Below, piece after piece: positions 46,968 to 59,190 of a stretch of DNA of 64,000 nt. How positions within the stretch are numbered: the first letter of the stretch is position 1; the number at the start of each line of letters is the position of its first letter. Under the pieces are notes generated by a model. That model saw nothing but the letters and a program-made list of their open reading frames with translations, was not told the DNA's origin and made no database searches. The position numbers and the translations under genes are program-made. Origin of the DNA: Thereva unica (Eukaryota; Arthropoda; Insecta; Diptera; Therevidae); NCBI GenBank assembly GCA_949987705.1, contig OX465283.1, forward strand, positions 49,824,953-49,888,952. The letters are read 5' to 3'.

Positions 46968-49436
46968 CAGGGGCGGCGCACAGTGGGACGTGGACAAAAG
47001 TCCGAAAATAAAAGTTTCGGTCTAGGGATTTTCATCTTTTGGGTTGACTACAGTATTGTTGACACTATTAAATCCCAGTAGTAGAAACGGTTAATTGTTT
47101 TTCCCTGAAGCTGCACAGCAGGTTGAACTTGGCCATTGTTTATTTGTAAAGCCTTCGGCTCTGTGCTTAAAAAACCTAGTGCAAATTGAAACTTGTATAA
47201 AATTAAAACGACAATACAGATTCGAAATATTGGAAATGGAGAATGTTTCTCCACGTATATACTGAATTTTAAATGTTTTATAACTTGTTAAGTGACGTGT
47301 TAACATTTGCTATTGAAGTAAACAATAATTATGTATAATAACGAGAAAAATTTATGAAATTCAATCGAAATTAAGAGATAAGTTATGAGTTACACGGAAT
47401 ACCACTAAGTCAAGTATTTTTTTATAAACTAGGTTATGTTTACTTCAGGATTAAAAAAGAAAATCCAGCTACTAGCCGCAACTCTCTTAGTAAACCACAT
47501 AAATGCAGATGCGGGTGCTATATTTTAGTTTTAATAAAATGTCTAAAAAAGTGCGGGAAAATTCTCCATAGGTATTGATAAATCTGCGCGAAATTTGGTG
47601 GTATTATGTTATCGACGTCGCTGTTCACGAATTTTGATGTCAAAATTTTAAAATTCAAAATGGCGGACCCAATATGGCGGACATAATTTTTCACAATTTA
47701 TAGAAATAAGTTGAAAACTTGTAACTATATGTTTTTGAGCATGCCGATTACGAATCTGATGTCAAAATTAGGAAATTCAAAGTCGCGGATATATGTATAT
47801 ACTTATAAATATTAGTTCAGTCGTCAGAGCACAATTCGAATGCACATCTCTAACTAAATGTTAAACGGCAAGTCCCATGCTAAAATATTGTTTACAAAGT
47901 TTTTAGATCACGCGATTATCTACTAAAAAACGATATTATACATTTTCCCGTATGAGTCGCTGTTCATGAGATATTTAAAATACTCATATCCTCTAATTCC
48001 TGAATGGCTTTGGAGAAAAAATTGTTCTAGAGAAGGGGATATCCCCACTATCCACTAAGGTACAGGGTGTTAACAAAATAAAAAAATGTATTTTTTTAAT
48101 ATTTACTTAAAATTGAATAACTCTTAGACTAATTATCGTAGAGCAACGTAATTTGTTTCGTTTTTTAGGTAAATGTGTATTCCTTTATATGATATTAAGA
48201 ACAGGAACGTGAGTGACTCCGTTTACAAGATATGTAATTAAAAAGTTGTGATCTAAATCGCAATATTCTTGTTTTGTTCAGAAAAATTCCAATATCTCCG
48301 CATTTTGGTCATATTTTGAACCTACATATATTGTAAAAGGAGTCAATCAAGTTCCTGTTCTTAAAATTTTCGAATTCAAGTATCAAATTCGTATTCAGCA
48401 TGCTCAAAAATATATAAATACAAGTTTTGAACTTATTTATGCAAATTTTGAAAAATAATGTCCGCCATATTGGATCCGCCATTTTGAATTTCCAAATTTC
48501 GACACCAAATTCGTAATCGGCATGCCCAAAAACATCTAGATACAAGTTTTGAGTTTATTTATACAATGTTTTAAAAATGATGTTCGCCATATTGGATACG
48601 TCATTTTGAATTTCCAGTTTTTGACATCAAACTCGTGATCAGCGAGGTCCATTACCCTATAATACCGAATTTCGTCCAAATTCACCAATATCTAGACTTT
48701 TGTCCACGTTTTCGGCAATTCGTCCCACTGTGCGGCGCTTTCATATGGTGCGAATAGTGCACTTGCACCGGGCATAATTTGTCGGGGGCACAATTATTTG
48801 ATTACTTTCTTTTGAGCGAGCTTTTACTCTCAATCTCAATTTCATGTTCTGTTGGGCGAACTCAGGCTTTATTTTTCCTGAGTTTAATATGTGAAACTTT
48901 ATGGGAACTCAGTGAAAAATTGAAGTTTAGTACACCAATTTGCCCGAATTTACGCTGTTCGATCGCTGAAAAAGGAGTGTTACTGTCTAACAAATTAATA
49001 TGGCCAGTTTCACAAGGTCCAACCAACAAATGTTGGCTGTAATCGTCCATTACCTTCTGAAATTCGATTAAGAATAGCATGGGTTTTCACAAGAGCCAAC
49101 TTTTCCAACAAAATGCTTTAGCTTGTTGTTGTTGCCTTTAAATATGTATTAATTCTGCCGCCCCATCGTCCTGACTTACTCTCTTCTCCGAAAACGGCAT
49201 TTTCAGCAGATTTTTGTTGGTTGGATGTTGACCCATGTGAAACTTCCAATATATGTAGTCTTTTTTTATGTTATGTGCATTATTATGGTTCAATCTTAAA
49301 CTTTAGGCAAACTATGAAAAGTTTTTCTAACATTCAGCAAGTGTTCGTGTCTGTTCCATTGTTCTTCACTGAGCTCAACAGCTTATGGGGCGCAATATGG
49401 CAAAGTGCACCGGGCCCAAAACCCCTAAGGGCTCTG
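46968..49436. mobile_element. Non-autonomous hAT element, split by a Transib-like element
   Basis: It starts CAGGGGCGGCG and ends CTAAGGGCTCTG. The 8-bp flanks CATCAAAT (46960-46967) and CATCCAAT (49437-49444) differ at one base. Its right part is homologous, in inverted orientation, to the hAT copy at 27203-28193. Shared blocks are AACAGCTTATGGGGCGCAAT, GGCCAGTTTCACA and GCCAACTTTTCCA. After the Transib-like insert is removed, the left end reads CAGGGGCGGCGCTTTCATA, identical to the first copy. The block at 48790-48960 is not in the first copy but is shared with the MITE at 21.2 kb. No transposase frame. Confidence 0.9.
46979..48732. mobile_element. Transib-like non-autonomous element with RSS-like ends
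   Basis: Both ends begin CACAGTGGGACG and the element is flanked by the 5-bp duplication CGGCG at 46974-46978 and 48733-48737. CACWRTG ends and GC-rich 5-bp duplications are the signature of Transib, the family related to RAG1. CACAGTG is also the V(D)J signal heptamer. A GACAAAAGT block follows the heptamer after 7 bp on the left and 21 bp on the right; a 14-bp gap on the left explains the difference. The interior has long subterminal inverted repeats: a unit of about 120 bp with AAATTCAAAATGGCGGA and CCAATATGGCGGACAT occurs at about 47630-47790 and, inverted and in two to three tandem copies, at about 48360-48630. No transposase was recognised. The 1754-bp length is well below an autonomous Transib. 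Confidence 0.88.
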
Positions 49437-50095
49437 CATCCAATGCTATGCATACTTGAAGCAGAATCAACCCGAATCCTCCAAAATGCTGTAGATGCTG
49501 TATCTAGGACTAAAACGTGCCGTATACATCTTAATAGCACTAAGCCAGTACACTTAAATTTCACTAGCAAAAAACTCTGCAGCTTCCTATTACCATCTCT
49601 GGAATGCAAATTCCATACTAAAGATGAGCTGGAGTTACACGAGGCAGTACATTGGTCCCTTACACCGTGGTAAATTATATTTGATTGCAAATACGTAGTG
49701 GAGAGTCATGGGTTTCTTTATTATTAGGTGCCCATTACACGATCATGCAAAAGTTAATCAATTATATCAGTCATGATTGATGGAAAACAAAATATATAGA
49801 GAATTACTTCAGTCATCACTTTAGATGGTAAGTTTTCCTCAGTCATAGCAGTAACTGTGGCAAAACTGACAGCAAAACTTATCGTCTAATGAGCGCCGGA
49901 ACGGTATGCACGCCCCCGCCACAGGCCCGAAGAGCCAAAGATTTATTTGCTAGGGGCATGCAAACCCCCGCCACAGGTTTGCATTCTCCTGTCGCAGGCA
50001 TGCACGCTCTGGCCATAGAAATCTAAAAATTCAGGCGTGAAAATTTATAAATTCATCTGCATCATCATAGACCATTCCAAATGCGAGTGTTGTTT

Positions 50096-50310
50096 TACCA
50101 AGCAGTCCCCCAGCTAAGCACTAACCACATTCAAGGCTGCTTGGCCTATGCAATCGAACGAGAACCATTCTACTGAGTATTCTATTGGCATCCTTTATGG
50201 TCGCTAAGATAATTGCCCCTTTTCTTCGTCCTATACAATTTTTTAAAGCCATACAGGCGATTTCATGCATGCCTGTGGCGGAAGCGACTTTTGTAGTAGT
50301 AAAAAAAACT
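50096..50310 (+). repeat. Dispersed repeat fragment, family A
   Basis: It carries AAGCAGTCCCCCAGCTAAG, the inverted match of about 4700-4730. The CTACTGAGTATTCTATTGGC region matches 1-170 and 4485-4560 in direct orientation. The two parts therefore occur in a different arrangement here than at 4.5 kb. Confidence 0.6.
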
Positions 50311-51245
50311 AGCCCGCACCTGCATTGCCATTGCCACGTAGAAACATTCGCCGTACTCGAAAACCCCTTGTGCTTGTGTGATGATTTGGAATATGCACTT
50401 ATTCCATCGCAAGTCTTTGGCTAATGTAACACCTAAGATGTGTAGGTCGGCCATTAGCTCAACTTCACCCACAGTCACGGATGGAGAGGTGTTGACCTTT
50501 TTTTGAAATAAGACAGTACTTGGTTTTGGTGGGTTGAATTCGACACGATTCTTGCTTTCCCACTCTAGAATGAGTTTAATGTCTTTATTAATAGAGTTGG
50601 ACGTGTCTGTCGTAAGAGTAACGCACGGTACCGTCGTCTACGAATCTGAGAAGTTGGTTAGAGGGGATTGAAAGGAGGTCATTTATATAAATAAGAAATA
50701 GGGCAGGTGATAAATTTGAACCCTGGGGGACCTCCGCAGAGATCGGGTGGGATTCGAATTTGACGCTATCCAATACTACCTTGTTTGAACGGCCGGAGAG
50801 GAAACTCTCAATCCACTTCTGCGGAAGTTAGTCGACTCCAATAGCGTAGAGTTGAGTTGAGTTGAACAGGGCTGAGTGCCAAAATCTATCGAAAGCCTTG
50901 GAGATATCCCGAGCAACCAGACTAGACTCACTAAATCCATGTAGACTTCGGTTGAGGTGTTTTCTAAGACAAACTAAAAGATCGCCAGTGAAACTTTTTT
51001 GTCGGAAGCCATACTGTCTGTTGGTTATACGCAGATTCGATTCTACATATCGAATAAGCTTTTTGTTTATTATCGTCTCTATTGGGCGGTAGTTGGAGGT
51101 ACTGCTGAAGTCACTTTTTTGCGGTATGAGCTGAACATGTGCAAGTTTCCAAGAGTCTGGATAAACTCCGAAGAAGTATGATAAACCAAAAAGTTGGTGC
51201 AGAGGCTTAGCCAAAGGTGAGGCGTATTGTTTTAAGAGGATGGGG
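50270..51245 (-). pseudogene. CR1/Jockey-group LINE, RT domain remnant
   Basis: Right to left: PDSWKLAHVQLIPQKSDFSS and NYRPI at about 51140; ITNRQYGFRQKSFTGDLL; then VARDISKAFDRFWHSAL at about 50900, RT block A with its Asp. SFLSGRSNKVVLD follows, then ISAEVPQGSNLSPALFLIYI at about 50710 (block B) and LLRFVDDGTVRYSY at about 50640, where FADD is FVDD and keeps both Asp residues. The thumb decays after that. Frame breaks occur after YAIGVD and after block C. Endonuclease and 3' end are missing, and no target duplication was seen. Confidence 0.85.
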
Positions 51246-51535
51246 GTATATTATCGGGTCCAGTGGATTGTTGGCATCTTTAGGCTGGCCTATGGCTGGA
51301 CTTCAAGAATAAATTGTTTTACATTCAGAAATCCGTTATATTCCTATTGCAGCTTGGGGTAGTTTTTCGCGGTGAACAGGAGGGTTGATGGGGTTTTGCA
51401 TCCATTGAGACTTTTGATCTACATGTTGAGAAAATCTGCAAAATTTCAAGAAAATTTGTCGAAAGCCATTTTCTATAGAAAAAGTGCGGGTTCTTTTTTG
51501 ATAGACCGAAAAACACCTGAAGAAAAACAGTAATA

Positions 51536-52151
51536 GGTAGACTGGGTACGGTTGTGCCAGGGTACGGTTGTGACAGTCGTCATATTAGCGAAACTATTAG
51601 GAATATCGGGGAGGGTGCAAAGAGAGAAAGAGGCATCGTGCCCATGCGAAGGTGTTTCACAGTATTGAGTTAACCATCGCTCGACATAAACGCTAGTAGA
51701 GGCCTACATTACTTTTTGACAGTCAAAAGTAAGTATTTTTATTCGATTTCTTTTAATAATTGTTGATGTATGTGTACAGATAGAGTAATGAGTAGATTTC
51801 CTCTTAATATGTTAAGCGTTAATGGTTAAATAACAGTGATGAATTTGTACGTAGAGTATTTGTATTTTCATGGCGGTCATTTTAGATAATTTTGGTGTAT
51901 TTTTAACCTGTCACTACCGACCCCAACCGCTGTCACAACCGCCCCTGGGGTGTGGTCGGTTGTGACATTTATTCATTTTTTTTTAATTTGCCGCCAAAAG
52001 TCAATGGATAACTTAAGGAATAAATTTTAGTATTAATACGTAAAGAAATGTACATTTCACTATACAAAACACATTTCCTTCAGTTTACTGGCATACTTAC
52101 TAAATGATGAGCGAACAAATGAAAATTGTCACAACCGTACCCAGTCTACCC
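51536..52151. mobile_element. TIR element, 616 bp, with GGTACGGTTGTGACA repeats
   Basis: Left end GGTAGACTGGGTACGGTTGT and right end, inverted, GGGTAGACTGGGTACGGTTG; the second has one extra G. TA lies outside each end, at 51534-51535 and 52152-52153. The word GGTACGGTTGTGNCA is repeated just inside the left end, and GGTCGGTTGTGACA plus CCGACCCCAACCGC occur at about 51920-51970, so the ends have iterated motifs. No coding region. A TA target suggests a Tc1/mariner-type relative. Confidence 0.75.
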
Positions 52152-52499
52152 TAAAATAAATCAAAAATTTGGACGAAACCTTGATTAAAAACGAGTGAAT
52201 AGTCAAAAACAATGACCGATGGAGAAAATGTATGGAAGCTTTGAAGATGACGGATAAAAAAACTAATTCATTTAGTCTTCAATTACAAAAATTGTTAAAA
52301 AAATAAATTTCAGGCACTAAAACATTAATTCAACACCTGTGCCATCATTATCTACTAAAAATTTAGAGCTAGTAACGTCACATAAATTTAAGAAACTAAT
52401 TAACTCTCATTCACCCTATGTGGTACTGTGAAACTAATCATCTTAATTCGTCAACACTAAGAATTGTGTAAACGGTTGCATGAGAACTTAACGAGCTAT

Positions 52500-52743
52500 G
52501 TGGGCAGAGTTTTGCGGAACAACTTGTTAGCTGAAGTCTTTCCATTGATTTATTCGGTCCCATTTGCCACTGGCTATCTCAGAAAATTGCCATAAAATGT
52601 TTAACTTTAATTAAACATCGTGTATTTATCTTGCCTACTTGCATTTACTTGTCGTTCTTCGAAATAGGCGTTAAATTTGGATCACGTAAATTGGATTTAA
52701 ATAGTTATTCTTCATATGTTTGAATTAGCAAAACTCTGCCCAC
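52500..52743. mobile_element. Small TIR element, about 244 bp
   Basis: GTGGGCAGAGTTTTGC at 52500-52515 is mirrored exactly at 52728-52743. Without a clear target duplication the class is open, and the arms are only 16 bp. Confidence 0.5.
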
Positions 52744-54105
52744 CTCCTAATCATGATTATTGAACTTGGCCTCTATGCCACAATCTAAAATCATTTTTTA
52801 TAGTATTCAATTCACCTTTCAATTTTCAATTGCATTCCAATTACACAAAGATAGAATTAATAAACAAGCGAAGTAAAGCGATTAGATTATTCTCCCTTTC
52901 GAAAAACATCACCAATGACTCCACAACTAAAGCACAAAAAATACAATAAGGTCGACTGCAGGTCAATATCTGGACCAATTTTTTGTTTTGATTAAATGCA
53001 CCATGCCAGACTACGGCGATTCATCTAGATATACCTAAGTGGACCTGTCCAATAGCACAAAAGTGTACCTACTTATAGCAAAACCGTAAATTAGATTTCA
53101 TAATGGCGGTTATAAAACTTTCTTCCAGTACATGAAATCATAACTCTCGATCACGATCGTCTTGGCCTAGCAAGCAAAGTAATAGCACGTTGTGCAAGTT
53201 CCACAGAAATATTAGAGCTGCCATCAATGCAGCTAATGCACTTACAATTTTCTGCTACAAGTTTAATGCTCAATGGGAGTTAATAGTGTGTAATTAAATT
53301 GCTCGCTTTTGAACGGTCAGTTAAGGTTGCATTTCGTTAGACCAGTTTTATCTTTTGCCGAACTGAATTTGGCCGAATGAAATTTGAATACTTATGATTT
53401 TTTTGAATATTCTAATAAGCGTCCTTGAGATGATTCGGAATTTATTGGACGATGTTGAGTAATTTTCTTTTAATGTTTTAATTTTGTGGTTTTATGTTGT
53501 TTGTCAGGAAAATATAATTAAATATTTGCTCTGATTGCTTTGCGTCACAACATAACCGATAGTAGTCCGCATAAATCAAAACAATTTGTGAGTCGGGTGA
53601 CCGTGCAATACTTGTAAAAGATCTACTGATTTTCCTGATGGTGAGAAGATGAAAATAGTTTCAAACTTTGTTGAACTTCCAGCCAGATTTATAGCGCGTG
53701 GTATCTCGCATAAATATGTTACTGTTATAAACAAAATAAATTCTTCTTAAGAGTATACAGATATCATTGAGATTAAACACTGAAATTTTTCGAGTACCTC
53801 TGACTTAGCAATTGTTTTTAGCAGCTACCTTTAAGTAGGGCAAAATCAAATCGTCACCTTTCATGGTGTGTCTTAGACAACCAGCCAACGACGGTAGTAG
53901 GGAGCAAACCTTTCAAAGCCAAGATGTATAGTTATCGTGTCGAGGACCGGATGGCAGTGGGTAGTTTTTGCCGTTTAACGATCTTTTCATGAGTCTTCTA
54001 TAGATCAATTACATTGCATTCATTGCTCCTGAACCGAGTATAGGAGGGCCCATCAGTTTCATGTAAAGGGTGCTTGTCGATCGGGCTTGGATGAAATACA
54101 CCGAA
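52744..54105. other. No recognised feature
   Basis: AT-rich non-coding sequence with no long repeat recognised. Confidence 0.4.
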
Positions 54106-54109
54106 CGTT

Positions 54110-55640
54110 TTCTTCTTCTTTCTTCTATTATCCGTTAGCTGGCAGTCTAAGCGGGACGACCCCGAAAAGGATACGCTGCTGTCGGTGCCGCTATTGCACG
54201 ATTTTTGGCAACGTCTCGAACCTCGATTACTGAAAATCGTTGATTTTCTAAGTCGCCCTCGATATTCTTTAGCCAGGTTTTCTTCGATGTCGACCGCTAA
54301 TTCTCCAGTCTGCCGGACGGTCTCGCCAAGTCCACAAGTCCAAACCACCGTAGTCGAATTTTTTGGATTTCTTCTTCTGTATCTGTGTCAGTTGATCGCA
54401 TCTTTGTCTGTCTCGTGCACCACTTGAGCGAGACGAGTGCTGCTGTTTCCTGGCCGATGCGGATGTGAACATCGGCCGTCGATGCCAATTTCGTTTCCTC
54501 AACCAATGATCCCAAATATTTGAACATCGGAACTTGTTCGATTTGGGTTCCATCGAGGTAAACACTGGCCCTCGACCCGTCCGCTGTGAGCACTTTGGTC
54601 TTTTCCGCATTGATTTTTAACCGGTATGATTGGGCGATGCGGGAAATGTCGTATAAGATGTCCGTTGCTTCGCCATCCATGTCGGAGAAGACGGAGCGCT
54701 ACCGACTGCGAACGTCAAATCGGTTACGAAGTTGTTGTCGTATGAAACTCCGAGTCGTCCATCGAATGCTTCACCAATAATCGCGTCGATGACAACGTTG
54801 AAGAGAAGTGGCGAAGCGGCGGTTTGAGTGCTGGAACTTGTGGCGGATCGTGGTTTTACAGCTGGTGGAAGAATTTTCTCTAATACTGCAGGCGCTCATG
54901 GGGAGAAGTCACGAAAGTTCCATCCGGTTTTTTGATGTTGCCGTTTGTTGATCTTGTTTTGCGGGATTGTCTGGTACAGCGTCCGGTACCCGTGCCTCGA
55001 CGCCGCTTTTTCCATGTCGGCCGCAATGTTATTTCAGTACGCTTCTCGATTTCATTTTCTGTCGAACTTCTTTGTTCAATCGTCGGTATTGCTCAAAGTC
55101 GACGTGTTTCATTCGCTTCCGCTGATCGACGAGGTCCAGATAGCTGTTCGAGATCCATGGCTGCCTCCGTTTACGGGATAAGTGGACACAACTCCATTGT
55201 ACATTCCACCATAGACCGATAATTGCCTTTCTTCTACATCGATATCGTCCGGTATTGCGAACGACGCGAATTTTTTGTATAATTCTATTTGAAACTCTCG
55301 CCTTATAGTCGGGTCCCTAGGCCGGTAGATATGCCCAAATTCTTCTTGGTGATGCCGTTTTCTTCGCTGCTTGTAATCGTATCTGTAACGATCAATTTGT
55401 TTGACGCAGGCGTAAGCCATTGTCGTTAATTACTCCGTGTCCGAATTTGCCCATCGTTTCCGCAGCAACTGATATTTTGCATTTCGATAATTCCATTGCT
55501 ATGATTTCGATATGAGTGTTCGGCCAGTAACCCATTTCTCACCAGCATCCCTGGTCCCCAGTACTGGCGCATTGGCTGCTCCGGATGCAGTGGCATTATT
55601 TCGTGAATAGTAAGTTCGTGTATCACACGAATAGTAAGTA
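54110..55640 (-). pseudogene. RTE-type LINE, RT and 3' end
   Basis: Right to left, pieces in different frames give the endonuclease-RT linker (RRKRHHQEEFGHIYRPRDPT at about 55370, NSYLDLVDQRKRMKHVDFEQ at about 55130). Next is ASPLLFNVVIDAIIGEAFDG at about 54800 (block B), then TDLTFA, where the YADD/FADD motif is lost. The thumb follows: INAEKTKVLTADG, VPMFKYLGSLVEETK, IRIGQETAALVSLKWC and IRLRWFG, to about 54300. The 3' UTR contains GCGGCACCGACAGCAGCGT and GCTAACGGAT and ends near 54110 in a GAA-rich tail. The same 3' end is found in the short element at 10.2 kb. A 127-codon frame is the longest left. No target duplication was identified. Confidence 0.85.
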
Positions 55641-56045
55641 GTAGTAAGTTCGTGTAACACGTACTTATAATCTATTCTTCTAGACCAGATACCCTGTTCT
55701 GGATTTAATAGGAAACTATTATTTAGGAGCCTTGTATCCTTAAACTGAAACGACTTTTTTGCTCACCAATATTTTTTTTAATATAATGTAGGCGTGCATT
55801 TTTTACGTTACTCTTATCGTTCCCAAAAACGAATTTTAAAACTTTATATATATAATTATAGACATTACGCCAACAAGAAACCATTTTAAATCTTTTAAAC
55901 TTGAAAAAACATCAACCATAACGAAAGACTTAAGCGGCAAACTCGAAAATTCCTCTCCTAAAGTACATCGGCAGATAATTGTTATATAAATTGTCACTCA
56001 TATTTACATACATTAATATGTTCTCGATAATTCTGTCCAGCAAAT

Positions 56046-56065
56046 ATTGATTGATTGATTGATTG
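56046..56065 (+). repeat. (ATTG)5 microsatellite
   Basis: Five perfect tandem ATTG units. Confidence 0.9.
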
Positions 56066-58070
56066 GATATGAGCTAATGGACTAAAAAATTACTACAGAT
56101 AAAAGCTTTAATATAAGAAAAATTTATATGAATACGCAACACGAGAATTACCTGTTACTGGAGGTATACAATGCAGGCTAAAGAATTTATTTTAGTAGAA
56201 ATTTTATTCGAAAGGTGCTAAAAGCGGCATTATTTGCAACATGCAGATATAATCAAGCTGAAGACAAGCAAGTCCCACCACTCCCGAACAAACTTAATAA
56301 AATTAATTGCACCTAATTACACAGTCGTGCAGGTAAACTTGTCGCACCGCTCAATCAAGATAAAACAAAAAACACAGAAAAAAAAATAAATGAAACGAAT
56401 CATTGTCCTACACGTTCCAATTTTCATTTATCATAAACAAATTAGGAGAATGTGAATTTTACATTTTATGCAAAGTTGAAGCTTGTCACCTGAGCTGAAA
56501 ACCCATGAACGAAGAACGAAACCCAGTTAAGCTGTCGCCTAATGATGGCAAACGCGCAATCGTAATCCAGCGTCTATCTCGGATTCAAGTTCACTCAGGT
56601 GACAGGCGGCTCCTTTCGATACTAATAGTGCACTATGCCCGATGTGATTTATTTCTCAATAGATATGTAGATAAAACGATATCACCTGAGAGATGGTAAT
56701 TTCTTGTTAAGATACTGAAAATTCTTTAACTTGATCTTAATTGCATTTTAATGGAAATTGATTCTTTTGTTGCTTTGTCATGGAGCATTTTGTTTCGTCA
56801 GGAATACCTGAAATGTGTTTTTTCCTATTTTGCTGCTGATAAAAAAAAATCTATGGATATATTTACATTTGTTATGCTCTTCCTTTATCTTTTTTGATTT
56901 CCGGCAGCTACTTACATAGTTTCTAATCATAACATTTACATAACACTGTTTATTCTGGATGCTGAAACAATGGCGTTTAATGTTTATGCGTTTTTTGAGT
57001 GAGTGGACCAGATTGGGCGGTTCATTCCAACATTCCAAACACCTTAATTATTGTGTTGCAAAATAAATAGCTTCTTTTATTTTTATTGTGTATTATGCTT
57101 AATTTCGGATTGAATGCAAAAATATTCAATGTGAGCCTTGAACTACAGATTACTTTCAATCTTGTATTCATGTTGACATTTTTATGTTGGACCAAGAATA
57201 TTCATAGTATCTCTAGAAAATTGTTTTTGGACAAACAAAATACGATAGAAGCATTAATTTGGCTCATCATGAAATAAAATTACGAACCTTTACATCAATG
57301 TCACTGAATTGTGAAACTATTTTAATTAGCTTGTTTGCCAAGAAAGTTCAACTGTTTAAACAAATTAAACATGACAAAAAAAAACCTATTGACAAGAAGT
57401 TTCTATATTGCCATAAATATGTTTTGGTTCAAGATAAATTTATAGAATATTAAATATCCTTATATGTATGTGTGTAATTTTTAAACTCTTTGGCACACAT
57501 TACTATAACAATTTATTCGTTATTTAACTGTTTTATTGCCGAGGTCAATCACCGCAAAAATCACATTGAACTCGACGCCTCTCAACTCTAATAAAACCTA
57601 CAACAATCGCCATCGTTTCAGTGCATGTTACAGAACTTAGCTTTTCAAGCTGTCTTCTTCAAGACCAGCATCAAGACTCCTCTCTTGAATGCAACAAGTT
57701 TATCTGGGCTGCAACTAATTGTCAAAACTAGTTAAAGTTGTAGTTGGGAACAGTGTAAACAAGGTCTATTAAGCTTTTATATTAGGCGCCATTTGGTCTT
57801 CCATTAGACACATTGAACGGCTGTAGTCGCATTACTAAAAATTACTTCGAATTACCACACTGAAATATTATGTACTTAAATAATGCCACAGCAATATAGC
57901 GTCTGCAGCACCGCTTCCTATACTTCAGTCTATGTAGGAATTAATTCATAAATATGTAGAACAACCCGAATGCGGAATAACCTTCTAGAGTCAGTATTCC
58001 CAAACTCCTGCAACAAGCAAGAGCTCAAAGTTACAAGGGTCTTTCAGAAATCTTCAGCATGGTAGCTAAC

Positions 58071-58086
58071 TACCTACCTACCTACC
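58071..58086 (+). repeat. (TACC)4 microsatellite
   Basis: Four perfect tandem TACC units, with a further TAC at each border context. Confidence 0.85.
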
Positions 58087-58799
58087 TCTTAGCCTATATC
58101 ACAAATCTTTCTATCTATAGAAATCCTTTAATCTACGCTACTAGAAGATATTGCACCACTACTACTAAAGTTGATTGTTATGATATGTATACTAGCTCAC
58201 TCGACGGGTGTTAGACCCTTCGGATTGGTCTGGCTTTTTAAATACTGCCATAAAATAGATGTTTAAATATTATATGTATATCAATTTTAGCTTTTAAACG
58301 TTAAGGTAAATAAGCTCAGCTCTTGCGCAACTTTAACACATGTTACCGGCCGAAGGCACCACTAGTCAATATTATTAAAAACTCCGAGTGTTTTGACATT
58401 ATCCAAAAAAAATTTCAGCCTTTATACTTTGACGTACGTCTGGGAGGTGCTGGCTCTCCGACTAACAATATCGCTATTCATCAGCAATTTTTTTTCACCA
58501 CAATATACCTTCACATTTCACAACAATGCCAATGACGACGCTGTTTTGCTCTGACAAACAAATGATTGAAAAAGAAATGACATTCGTCGTAATATACAAT
58601 GTATGATAATTAATAGGTATGAAAGCGCCGTCTAGGAGTGATTTTTGAAAGTAATAGATATCACTAATCGATTTCTGGTACCGAAACCCCTCTACGTACA
58701 AAGCTTCAGCATCTTCAGCATAATAGAATGTATATTAGTAAGTACGCTTTATAGAAAATTTTCAACGAAACTCTTCACCACAGCGCTATCTAGGAGTCG

Positions 58800-58955
58800 G
58801 TTTAGAAAGTAATAGAATAGCCTATGTTCTTTCTTTTAATGTAAATAGCACATGGTTAAAATTTCATTAAAATCGGTTGCACGGTGTGGATGGAATCCTA
58901 TTCGGAACACACATACAAACACGCACATTCATTTATAGATAAGAGATCAACTGGT
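58800..58955 (+). repeat. Possible retroelement 3' end remnant
   Basis: The order ATTTCATTAAAATCGGTTGC, then an ACACACATACAAACACGCAC stretch, then ATTCATTTATAGATAAGA resembles the 3' termini of several insect repeats that end in ATTTATA-type sequence after an AATCGGTT box. No coding or boundary support. Confidence 0.3.
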
Positions 58956-59039
58956 TACACAGGAGGATACCAGAGAATGTATGAACTTTAGTAGCACCTT
59001 CAATAGCTATGTGTAATATGTCGTGGGAGAAGATTTTTG

Positions 59040-59190
59040 AGCTGAATATAAGTTACTATGGCGCTTGGGAGATCTTGGTCGGAGCTGAGAGCTGTCGCGC
59101 AAAATAGAGTCCGCTGGAGGGCAACTGTTTCCGCCCTATGTCCCATGAAAAGAAACGTAAAGAAGAAAGAAGAATGGCGCCTAGCTCGAA
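59040..59190 (+). pseudogene. RTE-type LINE ORF2 C-terminal fragment
   Basis: SWSELRAVAQNRVRWRATVS followed by ALCPMKRN matches the end of the RTE ORF2 on the minus strand at about 41030-40960 almost residue for residue (SWSKLRAVA.NRVRCRATVSALCP). The stop follows at about 59207. Upstream RT sequence is missing, so this is a 5'-truncated copy of the same family. Confidence 0.8.

Larger units (their letters stand above)
55641..58725. other. No recognised gene; AT-rich with microsatellites
   Basis: AT-rich, single-copy-looking sequence. It contains (ATTG)5 at 56046-56065 and (TACC)4 at 58071-58086. Open frames are short and lack domains. Confidence 0.4.
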
